A stretch of 64,000 bases of DNA from Sphingomonas sp. (GCF_017745215.1 NZ_JAGHZV010000001.1:124001-188000), one strand, 5' to 3'. Positions 8,127-17,528 are shown, counted from the stretch's first letter. Made by a program: numbers and translations. The notes: generated from the sequence alone by a model not told the origin.

Positions 8127-8540
8127 TCAAGCCCGCATCTGGATGCACAGCCCATAGCCGTCGCGATCGCGGAAATAGAGCTGCTTCATCCCATAGCCCG
8201 TCACCACCGGCGGATCGCATTCCACGCCGTTCGACACCAGCCATAGGTGCGCGGCGTCGACGTCGGGCGAGCCCATGTAGAGGCAGATGTCGCCAAGCCG
8301 CTCGGCGCGCATCGGGTCGCGGATCGGCGGGCGTTCGCCTGCGTCGTAGAGCGTGTTGAGCATCAGTTCGGCCGAGCCGCGCCTCAGCCAGCACCAGTGG
8401 AAGAACCGCCCCTCCGCCGCCTCGACCTCGGGCGAATGCTCCACCATCTCGAAGCCCAGCACGTCGCGGTAGAAGGCCACTGCCTCGGGCATGTCGAACA
8501 CCTGCAGCAGCGGCACGAGTCCGTCGAGTTGCAGCGCCAT
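8127..8540 (-). CDS. VOC (glyoxalase/bleomycin-resistance) family protein
   Basis: This 137-aa protein has the paired beta-alpha-beta-beta-beta units of the vicinal oxygen chelate superfamily: 'LVPLLQVFDMPEAVAFYRDVLGFEMVEHSPE' in the first half and 'CLYMGSPDVDAAHLWLVSNGVE ... FRDRDGYGLCIQ' in the second, split here only for description. The C-terminal 'YFRDRDGYGLCI' holds the usual second-metal-ligand/dimer strand. Start at 8540 is supported by GAGGA upstream. Members include lyases, dioxygenases and drug-binding proteins, and this sequence does not say which. It lies between the convergent repeat and the permease gene, which is transcribed in the same direction 31 bases upstream. Confidence 0.82.
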   Translation of the reverse strand: MALQLDGLVPLLQVFDMPEAVAFYRDVLGFEMVEHSPEVEAAEGRFFHWCWLRRGSAELMLNTLYDAGERPPIRDPMRAERLGDICLYMGSPDVDAAHLWLVSNGVECDPPVVTGYGMKQLYFRDRDGYGLCIQMRA

Positions 8541-8571
8541 CGCGATCCTCCTTCGCCCGCGGCCTAACACA

Positions 8572-10344
8572 TCACCGCACCGGCCACACCCAGAGGATCA
8601 GTGGGGTCCCCACCAGCAGCACCAGCAGCGAGAGCGGCGCGCCCAGCCTGGCATAGTCGCCGAACCGATAGCCGCCGGCGCCCATCACCAGCGTGTTGCA
8701 CTGGTGCCCGATCGGGGTGAGGAAGTCGCAGCCCGCGCCCACCGCGGTCGCCATCAGGAAGGCGTCGGGGCGGTAATGGAGGTTGGTCGCGAACGACGCG
8801 GCGATCGGCGCCATCACGAGCACCGTCGCGGCATTGTTGAGGAAGGGCGTCACCGCCATCGCCGCGGCGAGCACCAGCGCGACCGCGCCCCAGGGCGGCA
8901 AGGTCGCGGCGACATGGCCCAGCCAGGTGCCGGCGATGTCGGTCACACCGGTCTGGTGGAGCGAGTCGCTCACCGGGATCAGCGCGCCGAGCATGATCAG
9001 GATCGGCCATTCGATATGCGCATAGGCCTCGCGCACGGGCAGCGCGCCGGTGACCATCACCAGCGCCGCTGCGCCGAAGAAGGCGATGGCGACGGGCACC
9101 AGGCCGGTCGCGGTCGCCGCCATCGCCAGCGCGAGGATCGCGAGCGGCAGCACGGTCTTGCGAGCGCTGCCCAGCCGGATCGTCCGCTCGGCGAGCGGCA
9201 GGCAGCGGAACTCGGCGAGCCGCTCGAACAGCAGGTCGAACGCGCCCTGGAGCACGATCACGTCGCCCGCGCGCAGCCGGATCTCGCCGAGGCGCTTGTC
9301 GAGCCGCGTGCCCTGGCGCGAGACCGCGATCAGGTTGACCCCGAACTGCTCGTGCAGCCCGAGCCGGCCCGCGGTGCGGCCGACCAGCGGGCTGTCGGCC
9401 GAGATCACCGCTTCGATCACGCCGCTCTCGCCGCCCGCCGCAGTGGCGGCGTCGCGGTGCTGGCCCTCGAGCAGCAGACCGTCATGCGCGATCGCGCGGT
9501 CGAGGTCGTCGGGGGCGCCCTGGAGGATCAGCACGTCGCCTTCGTGGAGCCGGGCATTGTGTGTGCCCTTGCGCCGCTCGCCGTCGCGCAGGATCGCGGT
9601 GACCGCGACCTCGCCGTCATGGCGCTTGCGGAAGGCGGCGACGGTCTCGCCGATCGCCACCGAGTTCGCGGGGATCGCCGCTTCGGTGACGAAGTCCTGC
9701 CCCTCCAGCGCTTCGCCTGCGGTCAGCGGCGCGCGGCGGTCGCGCGGCAGCAGGCGGTAGCCGAAGCGCAGGAACACCAGCCCGACCAGCGTGAGGCCCA
9801 GCCCGACGGGGGCATAATCGAACATGTGGAACGGCGTGCCGATCATCTCCTCGCGCACGCGGCTGACGATGATGTTGGGCGAGGTGCCGATCAGCGTGAC
9901 GAGGCCGCCGAGCAGCGAGGCGAACGACATCGGCATCAGGAACACCGCGGCGTTGGTGTTCGATCGCTTGGCCATCTGGATCGCCACCGGCATCATCATC
10001 GCGAGCGCGCCGATGTTTTTGACCAGCGCCGAGGCGAAGCCGACCGAGGCGGCAAGCAGCAGCAACTGCGAGCGGACGCGGGTGACATGGTGCTGGAGGA
10101 ACAGCATCGCGCGCTCGATCACGCCCGAGCGCTGGACGGCGCCCGACAGCACCAGCGCCGAGCCGACGATGATCACGATATCGTCGGAGAAGCCCTTGAA
10201 TGCGTCGGCGGGCTTGACCACGCCCAGCGCCAGCGCGGCGAGCAGCGCGAGCATCGCGACGAGGTCGTATCGAAGCTTTCCCCAGAGGAAGAGCGCCATC
10301 ATGGCGCCGAGTACGCAAAGCGACAGAATCTGGGGAGTGGTCAT
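8572..10344 (-). CDS. SLC13/DASS-family permease with two TrkA-C domains
   Basis: This 590-aa inner-membrane transporter has two halves of roughly 5-6 membrane segments each (about residues 5-200 and 395-590). They enclose a cytoplasmic region with two RCK_C/TrkA-C domains (about 205-285 and 295-375; 'GDVLILQGAPDDLDRAI' and 'GDVIVLQGAFDLLFERL'). The re-entrant motifs 'TLIGTSPNIIVS' and 'TPIGHQCNTLVMGAGGY' match the substrate/sodium-binding loops of SLC13-like anion symporters (sulfate, dicarboxylates and similar). Length is standard for this two-TrkA-C subtype. It is probably a Na+-coupled anion importer; the ion is unknown. Confidence 0.86.
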   Translation of the reverse strand: MTTPQILSLCVLGAMMALFLWGKLRYDLVAMLALLAALALGVVKPADAFKGFSDDIVIIVGSALVLSGAVQRSGVIERAMLFLQHHVTRVRSQLLLLAASVGFASALVKNIGALAMMMPVAIQMAKRSNTNAAVFLMPMSFASLLGGLVTLIGTSPNIIVSRVREEMIGTPFHMFDYAPVGLGLTLVGLVFLRFGYRLLPRDRRAPLTAGEALEGQDFVTEAAIPANSVAIGETVAAFRKRHDGEVAVTAILRDGERRKGTHNARLHEGDVLILQGAPDDLDRAIAHDGLLLEGQHRDAATAAGGESGVIEAVISADSPLVGRTAGRLGLHEQFGVNLIAVSRQGTRLDKRLGEIRLRAGDVIVLQGAFDLLFERLAEFRCLPLAERTIRLGSARKTVLPLAILALAMAATATGLVPVAIAFFGAAALVMVTGALPVREAYAHIEWPILIMLGALIPVSDSLHQTGVTDIAGTWLGHVAATLPPWGAVALVLAAAMAVTPFLNNAATVLVMAPIAASFATNLHYRPDAFLMATAVGAGCDFLTPIGHQCNTLVMGAGGYRFGDYARLGAPLSLLVLLVGTPLILWVWPVR

Positions 10345-10463
10345 CGGGCCTCGCTTGGTGTCGAGGCTCTCAACTCGCCGGGGTGGTTTCGGCTCCGTGC
10401 CGCTTTAAGGCGATTCCACTGGATCGATGCTATTCGGGCGTGTCATCGATTGTGCTCTTGAAT

Positions 10464-10545
10464 CGTCATCCCGGCGAAAGCCGGGACCCAGGGTTGCAGA
10501 GGACGTCGCGCGCGGCCCTGGGTGCCGGCTTTCGCCAGGATGACG
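10464..10545. repeat. Dispersed palindromic repeat, copy 3 (degenerate)
   Basis: Arms 10464-10493 and 10516-10545. The right arm has two changes that break pairing (GGTGCCGG and GCCAGGA instead of GGTCCCGG and GCCGGGA). This is the most decayed full-length copy in the window. Confidence 0.85.
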
Positions 10546-10621
10546 TCGGGGGGTAGCCCGTTCCACCAGTGATGACACACCTAAGTTCAGCATGACGAAG
10601 TCCGGGGAGATGTGTCCGCTC

Positions 10622-10834
10622 TTAGTGGATCGTCCCCACCGCGCGGCCTATCGACATCAGCACGATCAGCCGCTCGATCTGGCGCCAGCGGCAGAAGTGG
10701 AGGTGGTTGCCCAGGTTGCGGCTGTGATCGGCGCGCGCCGCCGCTTCGAAGCCTGCATCGTCGCCGAACTTGAGCATCAACTCGGCCGCGTCCTTCACGT
10801 CGCCGCGGTCGGAGAGATAGGGCATATATTCCAT
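10622..10834 (-). CDS. Small conserved sphingomonad protein (DUF6961-like)
   Basis: This 70-aa protein carries the motif 'HFCRWRQIERLIVLMS', ending in 'AVGTIH', a signature I associate from memory with small sphingomonad proteins annotated DUF6961; that assignment should be treated as tentative. It has no signal or membrane segment and looks mostly helical. Start at 10834 is preceded by GGAG at suitable distance, and the longer open frame upstream is a shadow of the dehydrogenase gene. It stands alone between a palindromic repeat and the next genes. Function unknown. Confidence 0.7.
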   Translation of the reverse strand: MEYMPYLSDRGDVKDAAELMLKFGDDAGFEAAARADHSRNLGNHLHFCRWRQIERLIVLMSIGRAVGTIH

Positions 10835-11018
10835 TCGACTGGCTCCAGGCGGGCATTGCGCGCACCCTTCCAGACTCAAGCCGCGTGCCAGACTCGCGAG
10901 TTGCGCCGATCCGGCCCGACACGAGGATGAATCCCCCGGAAACCATGGGCTTGGCGGCGTCCCATCTGTCCCGCCACGGGGCAGTGGCGTCCCGGCTCGG
11001 GACATGGCAGAGGACGCC

Positions 11019-11204
11019 ATGGCTTCGACACCTCCCCCCCGCACGCCGATGGCCGGCGGGCTGATCCTCGCGGTCGCGATCCTCGCCGGCGCCTTCATCG
11101 GCGCGGCGGAGAACCAGGCGACGATCGGGCTGATTCTCGGCACGGCTGCGGGCGCGGCGCTCGCGCTGGCGGTCTGGCTCGTCGACCGGATGCGCCGCGG
11201 CTGA
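11019..11204 (+). CDS. Small two-helix membrane protein
   Basis: This 61-aa protein is almost entirely two membrane helices ('MAGGLILAVAILAGAFIGAA' and 'TIGLILGTAAGAALALAVWLV') separated by a short loop, followed by a basic end 'DRMRRG' that fits the cytoplasmic side. The start at 11019 is preferred over 11004 because AGAGGA lies just before it. It stops four bases before the convergent dehydrogenase stop. No function can be assigned; single-domain helical hairpins like this are often stress or envelope accessory proteins. Confidence 0.6.
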   Translation: MASTPPPRTPMAGGLILAVAILAGAFIGAAENQATIGLILGTAAGAALALAVWLVDRMRRG

Positions 11205-11207
11205 AGC

Positions 11208-12698
11208 TCAGCCGGGCACGACCTGGTAGATTTCGCCATCGATGCCGACGATGAAGAGGTTGCCGGTGCTGTCCTCGCCGAACGAAACGATGTTGTCGAG
11301 CGTGCCCGCATCGGGCGCGAAGTCGGGATTGCGGCGCTCGTAGTTGGCGGACGGATAGAGCGAGCCCTGGACGAGCGAAGTCGCGGCGCTGGGAATCGTC
11401 CAGATGTTGCCGCTGATATAGTCGGCGAAGACATAGCTGCCGACCAGCGACGCCACCGGGCCGCGGTAGACATAGCCGCCGATAATCGTGCTGCCCTGCT
11501 TGGGCCCGGTGCCGTGGAGATATTCGGAGACCGGCGCGGTGAGCCCGGCGGGCGCGGTGCCGGTATAGGGCTGGGTGCCCTCGAGATAATGCCAGCCGAA
11601 GTTGAGGCCGGGCTGGTCGGGGCGGAGCACGTCGATCTCCTCGACCGCGCCTTGCCCGACGTCGCCGATATAGAGCCGCCCGTCGGGGCCGAAGCTGTTG
11701 CGGAATGGGTTCCGGAGGCCGAGCGCGAAGACATAAGGGTCGCCGCCGCCCGCGACGAAGGGATTGCCCGGCGCCGGGCTGATCGCCCCTGCCGCGCTCA
11801 CCGCCATGCGCAGGATCTTGCCGAGGCGGACGTTGGGGTTCTGCGCGTTGTTGGGCGGATCGCCCGCGCCGCCTCCGTCGCCGGTCGCGGCGTAGAGCAG
11901 CCCGTCGGGCCCGAAGGCGATCCAGCCGCCATTGTGGTTGCTCTGGCCAGGATGCGGGATCGTCATCAGCACGGTGGGTGCCGCAGCGACCGTGCCGTCG
12001 ATCGTGTAGCGGCGCAGCTCGATCGAGCCGTCGGTGGCGGTGGCGTAGACCACTGCGCGCTGGCTGGTCGCGAAATCGGGGAAGGGCGCGATGCCGAGCA
12101 GCCCGCGCTCGCTGTCGGTCGAGAGATTGCCGACGGTGAGGAGCAGTGTCTTCGCGCCGGTGGAAGGGGTGAGGCGATAGACGTTGCCGGTCTTCTCGAG
12201 CACGAACACATCGGTGCTGCCGGGGATGGCGGTGACGTCGACGGGCTGAGTGAAGCCGGTCGCGACGCGCTTGACCGCAATGCCCTCCCGGCTGTTGGTG
12301 ACGGTCACCTGCAGGTTGAGCGTGGTCGAGAGGCTGGCGTCGGCGGCCTTGAGCTGGACCTCGTAGAGGTTGTCGCCATTGGCGTCGGTGGGGAGCTCGA
12401 AATTGGGGGCGGGGGTGAAGGCAAGTGCGCCCGCCGTGGTGATGCTGAAGCGCGCAGCATCGGCGCCGCCGGTGATCGAGAAGGTGATCGGGTCGCCGTT
12501 CGCGTCGGTGGCGGTCGCCTGATAGGCAGCGACGGTGTTCTCGGCCACGGTCGCGGTAGTCGCCGACGTGAAGGCGGGCGCGGAGTTGGTGGGCGTGGGG
12601 GTCCCACCACCGCCGCCGCCGCCCCCGCCGAGGCTCCCGCTGCCTCCCGAACAGGCCGCCAGCAGCGCGAACGGGATCAGCGAGGTGGCGGTACGCAT
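11208..12698 (-). CDS. Lipoprotein PQQ-dependent sugar dehydrogenase with cadherin-like domain
   Basis: This 496-aa protein starts with a lipoprotein signal peptide (lipobox 'LLAAC', acylated Cys16), a Gly/Pro linker, a cadherin-like Ig domain (about residues 35-125, 'ATVAENTVAAYQATATDANGDPI') and a six-bladed propeller of the glucose/sorbosone dehydrogenase family (about 135-490). Typical propeller motifs are 'ERGLLGIAPFPDF', 'HNGGWIAFGPDGLLYAATGDG' and 'GLNFGWHYLEG'. It would oxidise an aldose or related sugar with PQQ and pass electrons to the respiratory chain, anchored in the periplasm. Start at 12698 follows GGGAG. The Ig domain may bind polysaccharide. Substrate unknown. Confidence 0.85.
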   Translation of the reverse strand: MRTATSLIPFALLAACSGGSGSLGGGGGGGGGTPTPTNSAPAFTSATTATVAENTVAAYQATATDANGDPITFSITGGADAARFSITTAGALAFTPAPNFELPTDANGDNLYEVQLKAADASLSTTLNLQVTVTNSREGIAVKRVATGFTQPVDVTAIPGSTDVFVLEKTGNVYRLTPSTGAKTLLLTVGNLSTDSERGLLGIAPFPDFATSQRAVVYATATDGSIELRRYTIDGTVAAAPTVLMTIPHPGQSNHNGGWIAFGPDGLLYAATGDGGGAGDPPNNAQNPNVRLGKILRMAVSAAGAISPAPGNPFVAGGGDPYVFALGLRNPFRNSFGPDGRLYIGDVGQGAVEEIDVLRPDQPGLNFGWHYLEGTQPYTGTAPAGLTAPVSEYLHGTGPKQGSTIIGGYVYRGPVASLVGSYVFADYISGNIWTIPSAATSLVQGSLYPSANYERRNPDFAPDAGTLDNIVSFGEDSTGNLFIVGIDGEIYQVVPG

Positions 12699-12808
12699 CG
12701 GCGGGAACTCCCTTTCCGATGCGCAACGAGAGGTGGGGGCATCCGTTCCGGGCGAATCGAAGCGAATGCGGTGGTAAGGGTTGGCAGACGACGCGACCCT
12801 GCGCCCCT

Positions 12809-12898
12809 CAACCGTCATCCCGACGAAAGCCGGGACCCAGGGTTACGGAGGACATCGCGCGTGGCCCTGGGTCCCGGCTTTCGCCGGGATGACGGTTG
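12809..12898. repeat. Dispersed palindromic repeat, copy 4
   Basis: Arms 12809-12842 and 12865-12898, with extended ends CAACC / GGTTG that also pair. One substitution (CCGACGAAAG for CCGGCGAAAG) breaks a stem pair. It lies between the M13 metallopeptidase stop and the start region of the dehydrogenase, both on the minus strand. Confidence 0.88.
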
Positions 12899-12915
12899 GG
12901 ACTTAATCTGACTCC

Positions 12916-14961
12916 CTACCAGACGTGCACGCGCTCCGCAGGCGCGATCCAGAGCTTGTCGCCTTCCTTCACCCCGAATGCCGCAACCCATTCGTCCATG
13001 TTGCGGACGATCCCGTTCACCCGGAATTCCTCGGGGCTGTGCGGGTTGGAGAGCAGTTGCGAGCGCAGCGAATCCTCGCGCGCCTTGCCCTGCCAGCTCT
13101 GCGCATAGGCGATAAAGAAGCGCTGGTCGCCGGTATAGCCGTCGATCACCGCGGGCTCGCCGTGGCGCGCGACGTAGCGGCGATAGGCGGCATAGGCGAC
13201 TTCGAGCCCGCCGAGGTCCGCCAGGTTCTCGCCGAGCGTCAGCTGGCCCTTGATGTGGACCCCCGGGATCGGCTCATAGCTGTCGAACTGCTTGACCAGC
13301 GCCTGGGCATGCGCGGTGTAGCGATCGGCGGCGTCCTTGGTCCACCAGTCGCGCAGCTTGCCCGCGGCGTCGTACTGGCGGCCCTCGTCGTCGAAGCCAT
13401 GGCCCATCTCATGGCCGATCGTCGCGCCCGTCTCGCCATAGTTGACCGCGGGATCAGCGGCGGGATCGAAGAAGGGCGGCTGGAGCTGCGCGGCGGGGAA
13501 GGTCACCTGGTTGAGCACCGGGTTGTAATAGGCGTTCACCGTCTGCGGGGTCATGTCCCACAGTTCGCGGTCGACCGGCTTGTCGAGGCGCGAGAGCGCG
13601 AGGTTCCACTCGAACCGGTCCGACGCCATGTCGTTGGCGAGCGGATCGGTGCGGCTCACCTGGAACGCGGAATAGTCGATGTACTTCACCGGGTGGCCGA
13701 GGCGTGGCTCGAAGCTGGCGAGCTTGGCGAGCGCTTCCTTGCGCGTCGGCTCGTCCATCCACGCCGCGCCCTTGATCTTCTCGGCATAGGCGGCGCGCAG
13801 GTCCTCGACGAGCTCCTTGGCGAGCGCATCGGCGTCGGGTTTCCAGTGCCGGTCAGCGTAGATCTTGCCGATCGCTTCGCCGAGGTTGGCATCGAGCATG
13901 CGGACGCCGCGCTTCCAGCGGGGCGCCTGCGACGGCACGCCGGCGAGCGTCTTCGAATAGAAGCCGAAGCGCGCATCGTCGAACGCCTTGGGCAGGAAGG
14001 TGGCGTGGTCGCTGATGAAGTGGAAGGCCAGCCAGTCCTTCCAGGTCGCGAGCGGCACGTCGGCAAGGCGCTTGCCCGCGGCGGCGACGGCGCTCTTCTC
14101 GCGCACCACCACCGTCGGCATCTTGCCGAGCCCGACATGCTCGAGCGTCGCGGTCCATTCGAACTGCGGCGCGAAGGCCGCGAGCTGGGCGCGGCTCATC
14201 GGATTGTAGGTCGCCTGCGGGTCGCGCTGCTGCTCGGGCGTCCACTGGTCCCTGGCGATGCTCGTCTCGAGCGCGAGGATCGCATCGGCCTTGGCATCGC
14301 CGCCGGGGATGCCGGCCAGCGCGAACATCGTCGCGACATAGGCGCGATAGGCCTTGCGATAGGCGTCGTACTTCTCGCCGGGGAGGAGGTAATAGTCGCG
14401 CGTCGGCAGGCCGAGGCGCGACTGGCCGGCGAGCACGGTATAGTGCGTCGGGTCCTTCTCGTCGGCGTCGACGCCGATGCCGACCGGCGAGGCATAGCCC
14501 GGCTCGGCCATCAGCATCACGAGGTCGTGGCGCGTCTTCACGCCGTCGATCCGCGCGAGATAGGGCCCGAGCGGGGCGAGCCCGCGTGCCTCGATCCCGG
14601 CCTCGTCCATCCAGGCGGCGTAGAAGTCGCCGACCTGGTGCATCACCGGGTCGCCGGGGTTCGCGCCGATGCCCTCGACGAGCGCGCGGACCTCGATCTC
14701 AGTCTCGTCGGGCAGGTCGTAATTGTAGCCGGCGCGCGACTTGTCCGCGGCGATCTCGGTGTTCTTGAGCCAGCTGCCCTCGGCGTAGCGGAAGAAATCG
14801 TCGCCGGGCTTCACCGACTTGTCCATCGAGCCGTAGTCGACGCCCCAGGTGCCGTATCTGGGCTTGGGCGCGGCGGTAGGGTCGGCCGAGGGAACGGACT
14901 GGGCGAGAGCGGCCGAGGACACGCCGAGCAGCAGCGCGAGACCGAGAGTTTTGAGATGCAT
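12916..14961 (-). CDS. M13-family (neprilysin/PepO-like) zinc metallopeptidase
   Basis: This 681-aa secreted zinc endopeptidase has a signal peptide (residues 1-21, '...SSAALAQ'). The zinc site is His517-Glu518-x-x-His521 in 'IGHEMGHGFDDEG' with the third ligand Glu578 in 'ENLADLGG'. The substrate-binding 'VNAYYNP' precedes it, and the family's C-terminal 'VW' closes the protein. Length is typical for bacterial PepO-like members. It probably degrades peptides in the periplasm. Start 14961 follows a clear GGAGG. It is transcribed alone and ends next to a palindromic repeat. Confidence 0.93.
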   Translation of the reverse strand: MHLKTLGLALLLGVSSAALAQSVPSADPTAAPKPRYGTWGVDYGSMDKSVKPGDDFFRYAEGSWLKNTEIAADKSRAGYNYDLPDETEIEVRALVEGIGANPGDPVMHQVGDFYAAWMDEAGIEARGLAPLGPYLARIDGVKTRHDLVMLMAEPGYASPVGIGVDADEKDPTHYTVLAGQSRLGLPTRDYYLLPGEKYDAYRKAYRAYVATMFALAGIPGGDAKADAILALETSIARDQWTPEQQRDPQATYNPMSRAQLAAFAPQFEWTATLEHVGLGKMPTVVVREKSAVAAAGKRLADVPLATWKDWLAFHFISDHATFLPKAFDDARFGFYSKTLAGVPSQAPRWKRGVRMLDANLGEAIGKIYADRHWKPDADALAKELVEDLRAAYAEKIKGAAWMDEPTRKEALAKLASFEPRLGHPVKYIDYSAFQVSRTDPLANDMASDRFEWNLALSRLDKPVDRELWDMTPQTVNAYYNPVLNQVTFPAAQLQPPFFDPAADPAVNYGETGATIGHEMGHGFDDEGRQYDAAGKLRDWWTKDAADRYTAHAQALVKQFDSYEPIPGVHIKGQLTLGENLADLGGLEVAYAAYRRYVARHGEPAVIDGYTGDQRFFIAYAQSWQGKAREDSLRSQLLSNPHSPEEFRVNGIVRNMDEWVAAFGVKEGDKLWIAPAERVHVW

Positions 14962-15171
14962 GGATGGAACCTCCGGAAATGCCGCCGACGCTAGCACTCG
15001 CGCGATGCGGCGAGCAATTGAGCGCTTTCGCAAGTGGGACGAATTGGTGCGTCGCGATAACTTGGTCCGTTTCGGGCGCAACCCCGGTCGAGCCGGCTGC
15101 CGATATTGCTAGCCTTCAGGTTCGACCGTTCCGACGTGAGCGGGCCGGCAGGAAGTCGTCGTGCGGGGGCA

Positions 15172-15831
15172 ATGTCAATGTCCGAGATGAAGGAGCGGAT
15201 TGAAACGCTCAGTCCGCGGCAGCTCGAGATTCTGCGTTATGTCGCGGCGCGATTGAGCAGCAAGGAGATTGCCCAGCGGCTTGGCGTGAGCCCCGCGACC
15301 GTCGACAGCCATGTTGCGGCCGCGGTGCAGCGGATGGGGGTCACCTCAAGACGCGAGGCGGCCAATGCGCTGCTTCGCTGGGAAGGCGATGCGCTACCCT
15401 CCACCACCTTCGAGGGCCACCATGGTGGAGACCCTGGTGAGAATTCGCTACCCAATCCCGAACCATTGCCCGACGTTGACGGGTGGTCCATTCGAAGGGG
15501 CGAGGGTAGCGAGGGCGGAGTTCCACCTCCGTCTGCGCCACCCTCTTCGGGGCGCGGAGGAATGGGCGCGGTCGTCCTGCGATATTTGCTCGACGGCTTC
15601 TATATTAGCCTGTTCTTCGCCGTCATGTCGGCGGTCGCGCTGGGCGCACATCTGGTGCTGGTGCAATGCGAACACAGTCGGATCGATCCGGTCGTGCTCT
15701 TCATCCTTCGAGGGGTCAGCTATGTGCTGGCGGGTCTCGACGGCGTCGGCGTGATATCGGCCACGGGCTTGCTGATCTATCGCTTCGTCCGCGCCGTCAT
15801 GAGGTCGGACGATGACGATGAAAAAGATTAA
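15172..15831 (+). CDS. Membrane-tethered LuxR-type HTH regulator
   Basis: This 219-aa protein has a GerE/LuxR-type helix-turn-helix near its N-terminus (about residues 13-72: 'LSPRQLEILRYVAARLSSK', 'IAQRLGVSPATVDSHV'), a Gly/Pro-rich linker (about 75-130), and a C-terminal membrane region with two or three helices ('VVLRYLLDGFYISLFFAVMSAVALG', read as one segment, and 'GVISATGLLIYRFV'). There is no receiver or ligand-binding domain. It therefore resembles a membrane-anchored one-component regulator with the DNA-binding domain in the cytoplasm. Two further ATGs (15178, 15187) are close and the ribosome site is weak, so the exact start is uncertain. The 3' end overlaps the next small gene by 20 bases. 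Confidence 0.75.
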   Translation: MSMSEMKERIETLSPRQLEILRYVAARLSSKEIAQRLGVSPATVDSHVAAAVQRMGVTSRREAANALLRWEGDALPSTTFEGHHGGDPGENSLPNPEPLPDVDGWSIRRGEGSEGGVPPPSAPPSSGRGGMGAVVLRYLLDGFYISLFFAVMSAVALGAHLVLVQCEHSRIDPVVLFILRGVSYVLAGLDGVGVISATGLLIYRFVRAVMRSDDDDEKD

Positions 15832-16018
15832 TGAGGTCGGTGTCGGCCGCGCGCGCGATACGATCGGACAGATGGCCCGCCAGGAGTTTTGGGTCGTTGC
15901 CAAGTCCTTCTTTGCGCCGGTGTACGGCACGATATTGGTGCTCAGGCAACTCATGCGGTGGACCAATCGCATCGACGAACGTCCGCGTCGCTACGAGCAA
16001 ATCTCTCCGGCCGAATGA
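15812..16018 (+). CDS. Small hypothetical protein coupled to the LuxR-type regulator
   Basis: This 68-aa protein has a central hydrophobic stretch ('FWVVAKSFFAPVYGTILVL') that could lie on or in the membrane, flanked by charged ends. ATG at 15812 (or 15818) lies inside the regulator's last codons, so translation is probably coupled. I do not recognise the family. Its pairing with a membrane-tethered HTH protein suggests an accessory or antagonist role, which is speculation. The gene stops just before the glnA terminator. Confidence 0.5.
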   Translation: MTMKKINEVGVGRARDTIGQMARQEFWVVAKSFFAPVYGTILVLRQLMRWTNRIDERPRRYEQISPAE

Positions 16019-16031
16019 TCTTCAAAAATGC

Positions 16032-16063
16032 AAAAGGGCGTCCGGACCGCAGTCCGGACGCCC
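16032..16063 (-). terminator. Rho-independent terminator of glnA
   Basis: Read on the minus strand, GGGCGTCCGGAC-TGCG-GTCCGGACGCCC forms a perfect 12-bp stem with a 4-base loop. It is followed by TTTTGCATTTTT, starting 27 bases past the glnA stop. Confidence 0.85.
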
Positions 16064-16090
16064 CTTCGAATGCAGTGCCGATCGACGCGA

Positions 16091-17503
16091 TCAGCTGCTG
16101 TAGTACATGTCGTACTCGACCGGGCTCGGGGTCATCTCCCAGCGGGCGACGTCCTCGTACTTGAGCTCGATGTAGGCTTCGATCTGGTCGCGGGTGAAGA
16201 CGTCGCCCTTGAGCAGGAAGTCCATGTCCGCGGTCAGCGCCTCGAGCGCTTCGCGCAGCGAGCCGCACACCGTCGGCACCTGCGAGAGCTCGGCCGGCGG
16301 CAGGTCGTACAGGTTCTTGTCCATCGGGTCGCCCGGATGGATGCGGTTCTGGATGCCGTCGAGGCCAGCCATCAGCAGCGCGGCATAGGCGAGGTACGGG
16401 TTCGCCATCGCGTCCGGGAAGCGGAACTCGACGCGCTTCGCCTTGGCGCCCGCGCCATAGGGGATGCGGCACGAGGCCGAGCGGTTGCGCGACGAATAGG
16501 CCAGCAGCACCGGCGCCTCGTACCCCGGCACCAGCCGCTTGTAGCTGTTGGTGGTCGGGTTGGTGAAGGCGTTGAGCGCCTTGGCGTGCTTGATGACGCC
16601 GCCGATGTAGTAGAGGCACATCTCGCTCAGGCCCGCATAGCCGTTGCCCGCGAACAGCGGCGTGCCGGCGTTCCAGATCGACATGTGGGTGTGCATGCCC
16701 GAGCCGTTGTCCTCCTTGATCGGCTTGGGCATGAAGGTGACCGACTTGCCATAGGCGTTGGCGACCATCCAGCAGACGTACTTGTAGATCTGCATGCGGT
16801 CGGCGGTCTCGACGAGCGTGCCGAAGGTGAGGCCGAGCTCGTGCTGCGCGGCGGCCACCTCGTGGTGGTGCTTGTCGCAGGGGAGGCCCATCTCCATCAT
16901 CGTCGAGACCATCTCGCCGCGGATGTCGGTGGCGCTGTCGACCGGCGCGACCGGGAAATAGCCGCCCTTGGCACGTGGGCGGTGGCCAAGGTTGCCCGCC
17001 TCATAGCTGGTGCCGGTGTTGGTCGGCAGCTCGATGTCGTTGATCGAGTAGTAGCTGGTCGCGTAGCTCGTCTCGAACTTCACGTCGTCGAACATGAAGA
17101 ACTCGGCCTCGGGGCCGACATAGACGGTGTCGCCCAGGCCGGTCGCCTTGAGGTAGGCCTCGGCGCGCTTGGCGGTCGAGCGCGGGTCGCGGGCATAGAG
17201 CTCGCCGGTCGACGGCTCGACGATGTCGCAGAAGACGATCAGCATCGGCGTCGCCGAGAAGGGATCGACATAGACGGCGTCGAGGTCCGGCTTGAGGATC
17301 ATGTCGGACTCGTTGATCGCCTTCCAGCCCGCGATCGACGACCCGTCGAACATCAGGCCGTCGGTGAGCTCGTCCTCGCCGATCACCTTCGACACCATGG
17401 TGAGGTGCTGCCACTTGCCCTTGGGATCGGTGAACCGAAGATCGACCCACTCGATCTCCTGGTCCTTGATCATCTTGAGGACGTCACTGGCCGAATTCGC
17501 CAT
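16091..17503 (-). CDS. glnA: Type I glutamine synthetase
   Basis: This 470-aa enzyme makes glutamine from glutamate, ammonia and ATP in the cytoplasm as a dodecamer. The sequence has the beta-grasp domain with the latch-loop '[10 protein letters not shown]', the metal-binding '[10 protein letters not shown]', the ATP-side '[10 protein letters not shown]', 'NRSASCRIP' and the adenylylation loop '[10 protein letters not shown]' with Tyr399 as the expected AMP-acceptor. It has the standard GSI-beta length and lacks any insertion. Start 17503 gives the canonical N-terminus '[23 protein letters not shown]'-type reading. It lies 94 bases after glnB on the same strand and shares the sigma-54 promoter upstream of glnB; a hairpin in the gap may tune its own expression. 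Confidence 0.98.
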   Translation of the reverse strand: MANSASDVLKMIKDQEIEWVDLRFTDPKGKWQHLTMVSKVIGEDELTDGLMFDGSSIAGWKAINESDMILKPDLDAVYVDPFSATPMLIVFCDIVEPSTGELYARDPRSTAKRAEAYLKATGLGDTVYVGPEAEFFMFDDVKFETSYATSYYSINDIELPTNTGTSYEAGNLGHRPRAKGGYFPVAPVDSATDIRGEMVSTMMEMGLPCDKHHHEVAAAQHELGLTFGTLVETADRMQIYKYVCWMVANAYGKSVTFMPKPIKEDNGSGMHTHMSIWNAGTPLFAGNGYAGLSEMCLYYIGGVIKHAKALNAFTNPTTNSYKRLVPGYEAPVLLAYSSRNRSASCRIPYGAGAKAKRVEFRFPDAMANPYLAYAALLMAGLDGIQNRIHPGDPMDKNLYDLPPAELSQVPTVCGSLREALEALTADMDFLLKGDVFTRDQIEAYIELKYEDVARWEMTPSPVEYDMYYSS

Positions 17504-17528
17504 TCCTATGCCCTTTCCCTTTCGTTCA

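Noticed and set aside
8491..10461. 656-codon frame opposite the SLC13 permease
   Set aside because: His/Arg/Glu-rich low-complexity shadow; the permease on the other strand has clear helices and loops.
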